Source: Lactifluus volemus (lineage: Eukaryota; Basidiomycota; Agaricomycetes; Russulales; Russulaceae). From it: a stretch of 64,000 bases of DNA. The stretch spans positions 62,001-126,000 of the forward strand of contig WTXI01000097.1 of the NCBI GenBank assembly GCA_022376515.1, written 5' to 3'. Position numbers and translations under genes: made by a program. Shown here piece after piece: positions 35,501-47,511 of the stretch. The notes beneath the pieces are model-generated. The model did not search any database. It saw only the letters and a list, made by a program, of their open reading frames with translations, and was not told the DNA's origin. Every line of letters begins with the position of its first letter. The first letter of the stretch is position 1.

Positions 35501-35637
35501 AGAGACTGGGGTATTTGCGGCCTAAGGCCAAAATAGAGGTTGGGACGGTATGTCCCCCATACGAGTGAGGCAGAAGTATTGAAAGGGTGTGGTGTGACGG
35601 AGGGGATGAACAGTAAAAGAAGCCAGAGTAACTGCAT
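32505..35637 (-). CDS. mannosyl-oligosaccharide glucosidase I (GH63)
   Basis: Fourteen exons in phase give 799 residues, the family's usual length: 35451-35637, 35193-35390, 35052-35137, 34929-35001, 34762-34878, 34527-34715, 34070-34451, 33929-34019, 33870-33324, 33268-33212, 33155-32908, 32845-32756, 32699-32635, 32574-32505. The enzyme removes the terminal glucose from Glc3Man9GlcNAc2 in the endoplasmic reticulum. A signal peptide opens the protein (MQLLWLLLLFIPSVTP), then come LVWGTYRPNLYFGLRP, RHACDQGDKLDHYTW, ATLDEGVTAF, SNLLGGIGYFFG, the signature FFPRGFYWDEGFHL, a tryptophan-rich GENYWRGPVWVQMNYLAL, and SHPFTGWTSLV near the end. Three of the thirteen introns (35391-35450, 33871-33928, 32700-32755) begin with GC, yet are needed to keep both frame and family sequence. 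The gene lies head to head with DIS3, 161 bp apart. The product corresponds to yeast Cwh41/Gls1. Confidence 0.93.
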
Positions 35638-35798
35638 CCCACCCGTGTGGGCAACTAAAATTTGAAGAATTTGAGTGATGACCAGCTACAGTGCTGTAGT
35701 TTTAGACTAGACACTGACGTTGCTCGTGCTGGCGCTTGTTAGAGAGTGAGATTAGGTTAGGTTAGATTCGGGTGACACGTTGTTCACTTCCCACAACC
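35638..35798. promoter_or_regulatory. bidirectional promoter between GH63 glucosidase and DIS3
   Basis: Only 161 bp separate the two divergent start codons, so both genes must share upstream control sequence. Near 35742-35764 there is a short run GATTAGGTTAGGTTAG, three copies of TTAGG-like units, which in fungi can bind Myb/telobox-type factors. No clear TATA box is seen. Confidence 0.5.
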
Positions 35799-38700
35799 AT
35801 GGTCGAAATCACTATACGCAAACGACAACGAGATGATGCCGTCTTCACACAACGTAAATTCTTTAAAAAAACAGCCAGAGGGAAAGTTGTCAAAGGTGCT
35901 CCCTGATCGTGTTTGGCTCGTGTCTGGGTGTTCAAAAGCTCTTTCAGTCATTCGAGAGAGATATCTAAGGGACGATGTCTCTTGCGGAATAGAGAAATGT
36001 AGAGAATGCGTCTCTACTCCTCGACCACATCTTCCTTTTAGCGGTGCCGTCGATCACAAGTTGTTTCCTAATGGTCACTTTGTCCTACCTGACACAAACG
36101 TATTCCTTGCTCAGGTCTGTCCTCCACCACGTGCGGAGACTATCTGCTTGAGTTCATTCTGTAGATGGATCTCATGGAATCAAACCATTTTAAAGCGCCT
36201 GTTATACTATTGCAAACAGTCCTAGAGGAAGTTCGACACCGGTCACTTCCGCTTTACAACAGACTCAAGGCGTTAATGAAGTCGGACGAGAAACATACTT
36301 GGATGTTTTATAATGAATTTCGCTCGTGAGTATTGTATATTGGCAAGGAACCGCTATCCACCCATAACAGGGAAACGGCTGTGATTCGCGAAGCAGGAGA
36401 GACTCCAAATGACCGCAACGACCGAGGTAAGTAATAGCAACTTCGTACCGTGAACTTGCCACACGCTGATTCAGAGCCCCAGCTATTCGCATCGGGGCAG
36501 CCTGGTACAACACGCATATATCCCTTACGCGCCCACCAATCCGAGGGCAACCGAAACCAATACTACCCACAATTCTACTTTTGACAGACGACGTCGCGAA
36601 TCGATTGGAGGCTGAGAAAAATGGGATACCTTGTTCTTCAGGTAATCGACTGTCACACGCACGGTCATGAACTTTCCCGTTTATTTGCTCGTAGTTCGTC
36701 AATATGTCGAGGGCATGCCCGAATCTGCGCAACTTGTTGACCTGTTATCAGTCGGATCTGATAGTATTGAGCCAACCATAGCTGCAGGGCGCCCTCCCTT
36801 ATATCCCGAGGTGAGCAGCTTCTGGTGTCTATTCCTAGCCGTGATCGATCATGACTATGATTTAGTACTTGTCCACTGGCGCACTCATGGCAGGGATCAA
36901 AGCCGGCCAATTGCATCAAGGACACTTCAACGCGAACCAGTTCAATTTTTTAGAGGTAAGCTCTATGGGTGATAACAGATATTGCGTTTCCAATGACGAC
37001 TCTTAGGGTAGCGTCAATGTGGAGGTCTATAGCAAACCAATCCTTTTGATTGGGAGGGAAAATATGAATCGAGCTGTACAGGGAGATATTGTGGCAGTCG
37101 AAGTCTTCAGCGAACAAGAATGGAAGGCACCTACAAACGAAGTGGTCGACCAGGATTGTGAGTTGGTGTCCCATATCACTCAGACAATGCTAACCAATCC
37201 GAAAGCTACGCTTAAAAATGACGACGCAGACGAGTCGGATGAGGAGGGAGAAAGAGTGTTTGTGAATGAAGAAGTTCCGAGACCTGAAGTCCCTTCTCGA
37301 GCAGTATCCGAGAAGCAGCCCACAGGTCGGGTGATTGGCGTTATCAAGAGGAATTGGCGAGCGTATGTGGGCCCTAATTCGCACTGCCGCTGGTCCTGAC
37401 AGCTATTTTTCATAACCAAGATATGTCTGTCACATAGACAGTACCTCCCTCAATTCGTCGACGACGACATCACTCTCTCAACAGACTGTATTCGCGACAC
37501 CAGTCTCACGTCTCCTTCCACGCATTCGAATGCGCACCCGCCAGGCCCCAACACTTCTTGGTCAAAAGATTCTGGTTACCATCGACAAGTGGGATATAAC
37601 ATCGCGCTACCCTGAAGGTCACTTCGTTAGAGCCCTTGGCAAGGTAGAAAGCAAAGAGGCGGAGCAGGAAAGCCTGCTGCTCGAGTTTGACGTCCCATAC
37701 AGGCCTTTTGGGAAGGCTATCTTGGACTGCTTGCCAGCTGAGGGGGAGCAATGGCTTGTTCCGCCAAAAAGTGATGACAACCCTAATTGGAGAGATCGTG
37801 AAGACCTACGGCATCTAAATATCTGCAGCATTGATCCTCCTGGTGCGTATGCTCGGCTCTCAGCAAGGCAAGTTGCCCACTACCCAATTCCACAGGTTGT
37901 CAGGACATCGACGATGCCCTGCACGCTCGTAGATTGAAAAATGGGAACATTGAAGCAGGCGTTCGTGAGTTTGGTGTTTTGATTGGATTTAATGTCCTTG
38001 TTGAACCTGGCCTCAGACATCGCCGACGTTTCTCACTTTGTTCTCCCTGACAATCCAATGGACGCCGAAGCAGCTGCGCGCGGAACAACGGTATATCTCG
38101 TAGACAAACGCATAGACATGCTACCTGCTCTTCTTGGGACGAACCTTTGTTCTCTACGGCCCTTTGTCGAGCGATTAGCGTTTTCAGTAATCTGGGTGGG
38201 TAGAACTTTCCTCCTCGCTAGGAACTTCTGACATCTTCGTCAAATATAGGAATTGACACCTGACGCGAAGATCGTAGATGTCCGGTTCACCAAATCCGTT
38301 ATTGCGTCTAAATGCGCCTTCACTTACGAGGAAGCACAAATTCGTAAAGATGACCCGTTTGTCCGACACCCTCTGTATTTATGAGTGATCTCACGAGATA
38401 CATAGACACCGGCAAGATGAACTGACGGACAGTATCCGTCTCCTCAACACCATCGCACTCAAGTTAAAAGCAGGTCGCATGGCTGCAGGAGCGCTCAATC
38501 TCGCATCGCCAGAAGTTAAGATTCATCTCGATAGCGCGGAGTCCTCAGACCCTATAGATGTTGAGCAGAAAGAGATGCGGGAAACCAACAGTCTCGTGGA
38601 GGAGTTCATGCTTCTCGCGAACATAAGCGTCGCGCAAAGGATTCTAGAGGCATTCCCGCAAACGGCCGTTCTCCGAAGACATATGCCGCCCCCAAAAGCG

Positions 38701-39622
38701 AACTTTGAAAAACTCCAGGACATCCTCCAGAAGCGTCGCGGGATATCACTAGATGTGTCTAGCTCTGGCGCGCTAGCAACATCGCTGGATAAGTGCATTG
38801 TGGGTTCTTCTGGACTGATTCCAGACATAACACTGAGTTGACAATTGCAGGATCACAAAGAGCCCGCGTTCAACACGCTCGTTAGGATAATGGCGACGCG
38901 ATGTATGCTGTCCGCAGAATATTTCTGCTCCGGAAGCGTGTCCAAGGATACATTCGGACACTACGGCCTAGCTAGCCCTATTTACACCCACTTTACAAGT
39001 CCTATTCGAAGGTATGCCGGTGAGTGCGCTATTTACGTTGCGCTCTAGCATCTCTTAGAAGGAACTAGATGTCCTTGTGCACCGGCAACTTGCTGCAGCG
39101 ATATCCTATTGTCCATTGCATGCCTCTCTTCACTCGAAATCGCATGTTGAGCGCACATTGGATGTTGTAAACAAACGACATCGCATGGCACAGATGGCAG
39201 GCCGTGCCAGCGTCGAGTTCTACGTCGGCCTTGCGCTCAAAGCTCGAGCAGAGAAATCTGCAGCCCTGGGGGTTGGTAAGGTGACCGAGGAAGCATTTGT
39301 CATTCGGACATTCCGAAATGGTCTCAATGTATTCGTCTCAAAGTGGGTGCCGTTGCTCATCTGCTAGGCGAGTAATAACGTCAACGTGAACGTATTCTGC
39401 AGGCTTGGTATCGAAGGTTTGATCACAATCAAGCGAGAGACGAGGTTTGACGCGGACAACTATACGTTCACAATACCGTCCTCTGGGGTACAAGGTAATA
39501 ATATTGAGATTGCCGTATTCGACAAGGTCACGGTGAGCATCGAAGTGGAGAAGGATAAGAACACACAGAGAGGGAAGGTCAAAATGTCTCTCATGAAGCC
39601 AATAGATTCCAGCGACATGTAG
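35799..39622 (+). CDS. dis3: exosome catalytic subunit DIS3/RRP44
   Basis: Sixteen exons in phase give 1,013 residues: 35799-35895, 35948-36114, 36165-36325, 36371-36426, 36477-36641, 36695-36810, 36866-36955, 37007-37362, 37421-37842, 37896-37964, 38017-38195, 38250-38356, 38406-38799, 38851-39019, 39069-39342, 39403-39622. The order is that of Rrp44: a Cys-rich N-terminus ([10 protein letters not shown]), PIN endonuclease ([12 protein letters not shown] near residue 85; [18 protein letters not shown]), cold-shock domains ([35 protein letters not shown]), RNB exonuclease ([19 protein letters not shown] near 545, with the magnesium-binding aspartates; [20 protein letters not shown]), and a C-terminal S1 fold. 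It degrades RNA 3'-5' and cuts internally in the RNA exosome. An acidic insert [11 protein letters not shown] sits near residue 390. All key residues appear intact. Confidence 0.95.
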
Positions 39623-39968
39623 TGGCACCGCTGAGCCGCAAAGATAATGTCGAGGATAGAATAAACTGGCGTAAACTGGGCTCGGCTGATGAGGATTCGT
39701 AATGAGAAAAGACTTGAAATGCGTGGACAGCATGCACAGCAGTGAGTGAGTCATGGATCACTAAGAGTAGTTGGCGAGCGGTGGCTAAATAAGCGGGACT
39801 CGGGTTGTTGTGCTTTGTTGACTCGTGAGCGTGGGCAATGTTCCGGCACCCGCGTTTAACGTGCCCACCTCGTGTGTTATAAGCCACCCTAACATCCGCG
39901 CAGCAACCCCCTACCCAACCTTCACCTACACCCAGAACACACACATCACTGCTTTTCATATATCAACG

Positions 39969-40596
39969 ATGCGTTCCAAATTCAAGGATGAACACCCCTT
40001 CGGTAAATCGCGCGTCTCGGTCGCCCTGTGATCCTGATCTGATCCCACCTTCTTCTCCCCAGAGAAACGCAAGGCTGAAGCTGAGCGCATTCGCCAGAAG
40101 TACCCCGATCGCATTCCTGTACGTTATCTTTTCACATCGTCCCCTTAGAGTTGCCCCCCCTCCTACGTCTTCACTGAACAGGTCATCTGCGAAAAAGCGG
40201 ACCGAACGGATATCCCCACCATAGACAAAAAGAAGTATTTGGTGCCCTCCGTGCGTACCCTGCAATTGTAGTTCATACATGATTCATTTTTATTCTCCCG
40301 TAACTTAGGATCTGACTGTGGGTCAATTCGTCTACGTGATCCGCAAGCGTATCAAGCTCGCGCCTGAGAAGGCCATTTTTATCTTTGTCGATGAGACCCT
40401 TCCACCAACCGCAGCACTGATGAGTGCGATATACGAGGAGCACAAGTAAGCAGCCATCTGAATCTAAACTACGTTGTTATTGGTATCACTGATACTGTTC
40501 CTTGGTAGGGATGAGGACAACTTCCTCTACGTGAGCTACTCGGGCGAGAACACGTTTGGTCAGGAGGGTTGGCAAGAGCTGTCATCAGACGCGTGA
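39969..40596 (+). CDS. atg8: autophagy ubiquitin-like protein ATG8
   Basis: Five exons in phase (39969-40002, 40063-40118, 40182-40250, 40309-40445, 40509-40596) give 127 residues. The sequence is classic Atg8: [71 protein letters not shown], then ENTFG with the glycine at position 116. An eleven-residue tail ([11 protein letters not shown]) follows that glycine and would be removed by Atg4, exposing it for conjugation to phosphatidylethanolamine on autophagosomal membranes. The gene lies 346 bp after DIS3 in the same direction. Introns are 44-64 bp. There is no sign of damage. Confidence 0.97.
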
Positions 40597-41657
40597 ACTG
40601 TCTTTTCTTTCCAATTATAATTATGTCTTTTCGTCGTGTTATGATGACGGTCTCTTGGACATAACCAGGTTTATCGGCCTGGGGCACCAACCAGAGCTTT
40701 GACTTCAGTTGCATCGCACCGCGTTCCCCATGGCTTGCATCCCTGTGTCTTGCATATCTTCCGTAGTGGTCAAGTTTGTATTGTAGTTTGTCTGTTTTGT
40801 TGCAGTTAGGCCCACAATGTTGTCAGGTCGCGTGCATCATTCAACGCGAACACGATAACAGGGTCCCCACAGGAGATGTTAAGACCTGACTCACTTTGAT
40901 CGGCAAAATGCGAAAGCGTGTGATTTTCGGTAAATTTCATCATGCGACCCCTTGCCATAACAACAGTCTGGGAATAATGAATGTATTGTATCGTACTCGT
41001 CCTTACAACAACTTCACCCAAGAAAAGAAATAGAAAAAATACAAGCCATTTGGAAGGACCCTCACTTCCTTCGGGCTGGGATCAGCACGGGTTGATCACC
41101 ACATACAAAACAGTTAGAGCGATGAGTTTTTCCTATTGACGACTGAAAAATAATCATACCATTTAAACGTGAAGCTTGAGGTTTTTAATATATATATATA
41201 TATTGGTTAAGGGACTTCTTGAGTCGCGCGAGTGAGCTGAGCCTGAGGAAGAGGCGGTATCTTGGGGCTATTACTAGCAGCAGCAGGAAATTGTTGGACT
41301 GCCGCGGAATCGCGTCCTACGTCCTGTCTGACGACTCGTTAGGCTTTTTCGAGGAACGCGTCATGGATGTTCGGTAGCGTTGGTGGTACAGCGCCGCTGG
41401 AGGCCCTGGCTCTGAGAGTATATTCGCAAAGGAGAAGAAGGCGTGCGCGGGTACGTTAGTGACACGAATGCTGAGAACTCTGAGAATGGAGCGGAGGTTG
41501 CGATCCGTACAGGTGATGTAATTATCTTTCCTTTTCCCTTTCTTTTTGAGAGGGCGCAGGGTTGTTCGGGGTGTACTAGTGCGGCCAAAGCAGGCCGTAC
41601 TCGAGCTGAACGACTTTTGTTAACAACTCCACTTTTTTAAATAAAAAACATCGGATT
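40597..41657. other. convergent 3' flanks of ATG8 and the NLR gene
   Basis: No gene is supported. An alternating TA run of about 16 bases lies near 41192-41207. The remainder is the 3' flank of ATG8 (plus) and of the NLR gene (minus); an A/T-rich block just after the NLR stop (41630-41660) could serve polyadenylation. Confidence 0.45.
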
Positions 41658-44600
41658 CTATTGAAATAAACTGTGGTCATGTACTGTAGTCCAATTTGAT
41701 CCATGCACAAACTTTGAGAGATCAAGCCGGGTCTCATGCTGACCCGCAATCCAAAGAGTACTGGGTCTATGAAGGCATGGCCTATGAAGCTCGGGAATCC
41801 ATAAAATAAGTTCGCCCCCTTCTCCATATATCCAACCGTCACTATCGATCAGGAGTTGGTCTGTAAAATGGATCCTAATATCATCTCTTACGACATGAAT
41901 TATGCCATCAGAGGTTGAGGCAGCGTGCTGTCCGTCTGGCGAGGATGCAACAGACGTGACCGGATGAGTAAATGGGCCCTGTAAAATCTGTCCTGTTGTA
42001 GTATCCCACACATGAATCATGTTGTCCGAGGCTGATGCGATATGCTGCCCGTCTGGCGAAAATGCAACAGACGTGACCCTATGATGCTGTACAGTAAACG
42101 GGCCTGCTACAACCCATCCTGTTGTGGCATCCCACACACGAATCGTGTGACCGTTGGAGGCTGATGCAATACGCTGCCCGTCCGGCGAGAATGCAACAGA
42201 TTCGACCAGATCAGTGTGTCCATAAAATGGGCCGGCTACGACCTGTCCTGTTGTGGCATCCCACACACGAATCGTCTGATCCCACGAGCCTGATGCAATA
42301 CGCTGCCCATCCGGCGAGAATGCGACAGATGTGACCAGATCGGTGTGTCCTGTAAACGGGCCTGCTACGACCTGTCCTGTTGTGGCATCCCATACACGAA
42401 TCGTGCCATCGGACGAGGCTGATGCAATATGCTGCCCATCTGGCGAAAATTTAACAGATCTGACCCAGTTAGTGTGTCCAGTAAATGGGCCTGCTACGAC
42501 CCGTCCTGTTGTGGCATTCCACACAATAATCGTGTGATCCCACGAGGCTGATGCGATATGCTGTCCATCTGGTGAGAATGCAACAGATGTGACTGAATCG
42601 GTGTGTCCAGTAAACGGGCTCGCTACAACATCCTGTCCCGTTATGGAATCCCACACACGAATCATGTGATCGGATGACGCTGATGCGATATGCTGCCCAT
42701 CTGGTGAGAATACAACAGATGTGACCCAATGGGTGTGTCCAGTAAACGGGCCCGCTACGATCTGTCCTGTTGTGGCGTCCCACACACGAATCGTGTGATC
42801 ATCCGAGGCTGATGCGATACGCTGCCCATCTGGCGAGTATGAGACAGATCTGACCCAATCGGTGTGTCCAGGAAACGGGCCCGCTACGACCTGTCCTGTT
42901 GTAGCATCCCACACACGAATCGTGCCATCATCCGAGGCTGATGCGATACGCTTCCCGTCCGGTGAGAATGCGACAGATGTGACCAGATCGGTGTGTCCAG
43001 TAAACGGGCCCGCTACGGTCTGCCCTGTTGTAGCATCCCACACACGAATCGTGTGATCATATGAGGCTGATGCGACACACCGCCCATCTGGCGAGAATGC
43101 AACAGATGTGACCCAATGGGTGTGTCCAGTAAATGGGCCAGCTACGATCTGTCCTGTTGTGGCATCCCACACACGAATCGTGTGATCGTCCGAGACTGAT
43201 GCGATACGCCACCCGTCCAGCGAAAATGCGACAGATCTGACCGAATTGATGTGTCCAGTAAACGGGCCCGCTACGACCTGACCTGTTGTGGCATCCCACA
43301 CACGAATCGTGTGATCTTTCGAAGCTGATGCGATACGCTGCCCGTCCAGCGAGAATGCAACAGATCTGACTGAATCTGTATGTCCAGTAAACGGACCCAC
43401 TACAAGCTGTCCCGTGGTGGCATCCCACACAAGAATCGTGTGATCCCAAGAGGCTGACGCGATACGCTGCCCATCCGGGGAGAATGCAACGGATGTGACC
43501 CAATGGGTGTGTCCAGTGAACGGGCCAGCTACGATCTGTCCTGTTGTGGCATCCCATACACGAATCGTGTCATCGGACGAGGCTGATGCGATACGCCGCC
43601 CGTCTGGTGAGAATGCGACTGATGTGACCGAATCGGTGTGTCCAGTAAATGGGCCCGCTACGACCTGTCCTGTTGTGGAATCCCACACACGAATCATGTG
43701 GTCCCACGAGGCTGATGCGATACGCTGCCCCTCCGGCGAGAATGCAACAGAATAGATGAATCCACTATGGGCCTGGATCGTCATTTCCAATGCTGGCCAA
43801 TGAGACAACTGCCCACGTTCCAAGGTCAGTGTGCGAGGAAATTGGCGAATATATTGCTTGAGGATCTCAGAAGAGGTCGGGGCGAAAGGGAGGGCAGAGA
43901 TATAGATATGCGGAGCGCTCCTTGCTATCGTCATGCCGAAATACCGCATAAATGCGGACGCATCATTCACCAATCCCAACAATTTCGTCACCTCCGTTTG
44001 CGAACGCTATTGCGATTTAAAGTCACTATATGTCATATCAAATTATGATGTACCTACCTCCGGCTGCAACCACATCGACAGAGATGACAACGCTGGTGAA
44101 GCAGCGCCTACTCTGTTCTTGATGCTGAGAACTTCCAGCCAAAACAGAAACTTCGTCTCGAGCAGGGATCGAAGCTTCTTAAAGAGTTCGTGCTCGAAAG
44201 AAACGTGTCTTAGATGGTCGTCCCAATAAATGCAGGCATACGATAGAGCAGGTGGGATGTATTTGGCAATTCGAGATTTCAAGTCTGGGATGTCGCTGTT
44301 GGCGAGATGTGACGACTCGAGTTGGCAGATATTGAATTTGAGACCATCAAGCATTATTGTAAGGGAGGAGTGTGCCAGCTGATCGTGGGCGTCTTCAAGG
44401 TCCACATAAAACACATCACTCGTCTTGCTGGTCAGAAAGTCACGGAATGACGTATGGAGAGGAACGATGGGTCGCGTCTGATCAGATGAAGTGACATTGC
44501 TCAGTAGCGAGCCGAGGTAACCGAGAATCCCAAGCACGCGATCGGAATCCTCGGGGTCGTCTTTGGTTGCACGTTGTCGTAAGGCAATCAAGGAACCGAT

Positions 44601-47088
44601 GGACAGGGGCTCAATCGCGGCAAGAAGCTGTCCCATGACGGACCGAAATACAGTCTGTGCTTTATGCGATTTGAAGTACTCTTTGAGAACTTCTTCGTAC
44701 AAGTCGTCCAACAGTCCTTGATCATCCCGCTCTCGAGAGTGGCCCAACAGGTGCTGTACGCACTCTCTCTTGCTAAGGCCAAGACTAGCAGGGCTATCTA
44801 TGAACCCGCAAGCAACGGCTGCCCATTGAAACAAGCCCTCTGCTGCCTTCACTAATTTGCCGCCATAGTCCTTGAACACGTCCTCGGAAAGTTTGTTTTG
44901 AAAATACATGCCAATATCTTGCTCTGTATTGGCAGCCAGTTCGGTATCGTCCATGTAGATGGTACGGATCGACTCCGCATTGACGAAGGCAGGTTCGATA
45001 CCACTCTCCGGCCTCGAAGTGATGAGTATGCGAAAGTCTGGAGGGAGGTCAATGAGGCGTTGAGCAAGGAAGGTGTGGAGTCCATTTTTGTCGATCGTGG
45101 CTCCACTCTCATTCAGTGCATCAATGACGATGAGAACTGGACTAGGAAGCGGCAGGTCCTTGAGCGGTTCAAGGAGGAGGCATTCAAAAAGCGTATGATA
45201 ATCTCGGGTACCACGGAGAGACGATTTATCCTTGATGACCCCTCCAAGGGAGTGTTTGAAAGCAGGACTGCGATCGGAGAGATCGCGAGCAAGTGTCGTG
45301 AACAGCTGGTAAGCCTCATCTTTGGACTGCTCCTTTCGCAAAAAGGCGAAGTACGAGCCGAGACACTTGTCGTCGAAGCGACGTGCAATCTCATGGGCAA
45401 TACAAGACTTTCCCGTGCCTGCTTGGCCGAGGAGAACGAGCGTACGTTCAGATTCGGGATTCTCAATCCACTTGATAATACAGTCCAGGAACCCTTCGCG
45501 TGTGCCTGGAAGACAGCGCTTATCGTTGAATCGCCAGCCTCCCTTATAGGGCATTTCCCTGATTTTTGCGTCCAATTCTGTGCTCCTTGTCAGATTAACG
45601 ATCCGAGAGCCTGCGACCATCAAAGCTACGCACCAGCTTCTAGCACAGCAACCTCGGTAGTAACAGTAGCACGGGCGAGGAAACTCTTTCGCAGTCGGAT
45701 GAGGTCGGCATGGTACTGTTCGATTGTTCCATCAACCTGGCCGACGATAGACTTTACAGTCCGCTTCCCTGAAAACCACTATTCATATCAATCAGTGAGA
45801 GAGGTAAAGACGACGTACCAACTTGCACATCCTCCGCATATGATCGAATAAACTCTGCACCTTTGGAGACGCACTCCAGCATCTCCCCAAGAATTGTTGC
45901 CTGTCTAGACTCCGGCAGGATGTCCCTCAACGTGTCGGCTTCTTCTAGAAATTCAAACGCATCGCGTATCACCTCAAGTAGTGTTTCGACGTTGAGGTCA
46001 CGCTCGACCTGCTTTAGCAAGGTCTGCAGGGAAAGTGAAAAACAAAACAAATGAGTGACTGTTTTACATCATCCGAGAAGACAATGAAATGCACCTCAGG
46101 GATTTTTGAGAGCAGATTCCAGGCTACTTTTGCACAGGGGTTCAGCTGAAGAGTGAAAGTTGGGTCAGCGACGGATGGGCAAAAATGATATTGGGCATAC
46201 CGCTGCGATCGGAGCGACAGTGTCCATCACCCTCTTGATAATAGTTACAGCCCTTTTCCATGTTGTTATCGTGTTAATATTGTCCACAGCTTCCTCGGCG
46301 CGACGGATTGCGGCACATGACCTCTCTGGTTGGCTCCCCAGCACTTGTTGCACAGGAGGAGTATCGCCCTCACTGGGAAGGTCACCTGTCCGGAGTAAAG
46401 GAGGTAGAGAGGCGGCAGCTGCCATGGATTGCATGGTTTCACTGTTGCGTTGGACAGAAATACGCGCAGCCCCTCCTTCAGCAGCAGGGTTATCGAGATC
46501 GACCGTCGTGGGGCTCGGGATGTTGACTGCCGCATTCAGAGAGGAATTCGTCTTCGCTGACTCGATGATCGTCAAGAAGACAGTGGTTGCCTCCGTCGAA
46601 TGTCCGTCATCACTGCGGAAAACAATATCTATTTCTATTTGTAGGATGTTCAGCCGGACGCATGGGTAAGAATTCTTAAAAGACGAACCTTGTTGGGGTT
46701 CACAGACTATCTCCTGCCTTCCAACAAGGATATCATCTCGCATGGTAATTTTCACATAAACGGATATTGAGATACGAGAGCGTGGTTCTACGATGCTGCA
46801 AGAGACTCAGTTGCAAATAGGATAAAAATACGATATTTCCTACAAATCGATGATCTCGTTCCATTCCACGCGTTGGGCTACGCTTCGCACAGATCGTGTC
46901 CTCCATGTTCTCCCCCCGTCTGTCACAGTAGCATAAAATTTTCTTTTCCTCCCAAAGAGGTTCTTGAGACGGGGAAGGTTGTGCGCTTTGAGAACTGGCA
47001 GAGGGAAGAGATTTAGTAATTATCAGAGCATCATGATAAATACAGTATACGTACCAATCACCTGGAGCGGGAAAGAGCTCGGTTGCAT
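41658..47088 (-). CDS. NLR-type STAND protein: C2 - helical - NACHT - 15 WD40 repeats
   Basis: Eight exons in phase give about 1,683 residues: 47055-47088, 46844-46994, 46201-46795, 46095-46145, 45819-46023, 45630-45768, 44058-45585, 41658-44006. Residues about 10-100 form a C2-like domain (VLKAHNLPRLKNLF, TWRTRSVRSVAQRVEWNEII, ISISVYVKITMRDDILVG). A helical segment follows, then a NACHT NTPase with Walker A GQAGTGKS (about 445-452), Walker B VLIVIDALNESG and sensor RILITSRPESGIEP. The C-terminus holds fifteen WD40 units of 43 residues, then WIYGEGGELILWIP and LDLSKFVHG. Fungal NACHT-WD40 proteins act in non-self recognition and regulated cell death (Podospora HET-E/HET-D); this protein's ligand is unknown. 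A 54-nt stretch near 46635-46690 with intron-like ends is divisible by three, so it may be an optional intron. The exact acceptor before the WD40 exon (44006 or 43994) is ambiguous. Confidence 0.9.
41900..43790 (-). repeat. tandem array of ~129-bp WD40-encoding units
   Basis: Fifteen consecutive units of about 129 bp (43 codons) lie inside the NLR gene. They share near-identical stretches such as SVAFSPDGQRIASAS and TIRVWDATTGQVVAGPF. The central twelve or thirteen are the most alike, also at DNA level (recurrent CCCACACACGAATCGTGTG on the plus strand); the last two are degenerate and shorter. Confidence 0.93.
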
Positions 47089-47511
47089 TTCGCTGACCTG
47101 AGTGCGGCTGACGTGACTCGGGCTGTATTACCAATTAAAGGAGCGGGACACCTACATGAGAGAAGTTGACATACGACATCTATAGAGCGGGTTAGGGAGT
47201 AGGGGCACGTTGAGAACCCGAGGGCCTGAGTCTTTATTTCGTTTTCGGAGATATCCGGTTCCTCAAAGCCCACAGTGGTGCTAGTTCACATCTCCCGACG
47301 ACGAGAGATCTCTTCTCCAGTGGCAGTGACTATTTCTGGGGAGTATGGGCCAAGAGACGATTCCAAGCACATTAATTATTTTTGCGCCATAAGATTAGAG
47401 GTCACGAGTGATATATTCAAGTAGCCTAGGATGTCAGGGATGTTTTACAGTAATTAGAAGTACATCTTCCAAAACCAAAGCAAGTTACTTTCTAGGATAG
47501 AGCTTTGAGGA
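47089..47511. other. NLR upstream region / RAD57 downstream flank
   Basis: No gene is seen. The segment should hold the promoter of the minus-strand NLR gene and the 3' flank of RAD57, which is also on the minus strand. Confidence 0.4.

Noticed and set aside
37165..37192. A 26-nt GTGAGT...CAG segment in DIS3 that looks like an intron
   Set aside because: Far too short, and the frame reads through it; treated as coding within the acidic insert.
41900..43790. The 129-bp tandem repeat as a CRISPR-like or satellite array
   Set aside because: The units are WD40 codons in one open frame of an NLR; no spacers are present.
46165..46755. The 197-codon frame at the NLR 5' end as a separate gene
   Set aside because: It splices in phase to upstream C2 exons and downstream helical and NACHT exons.
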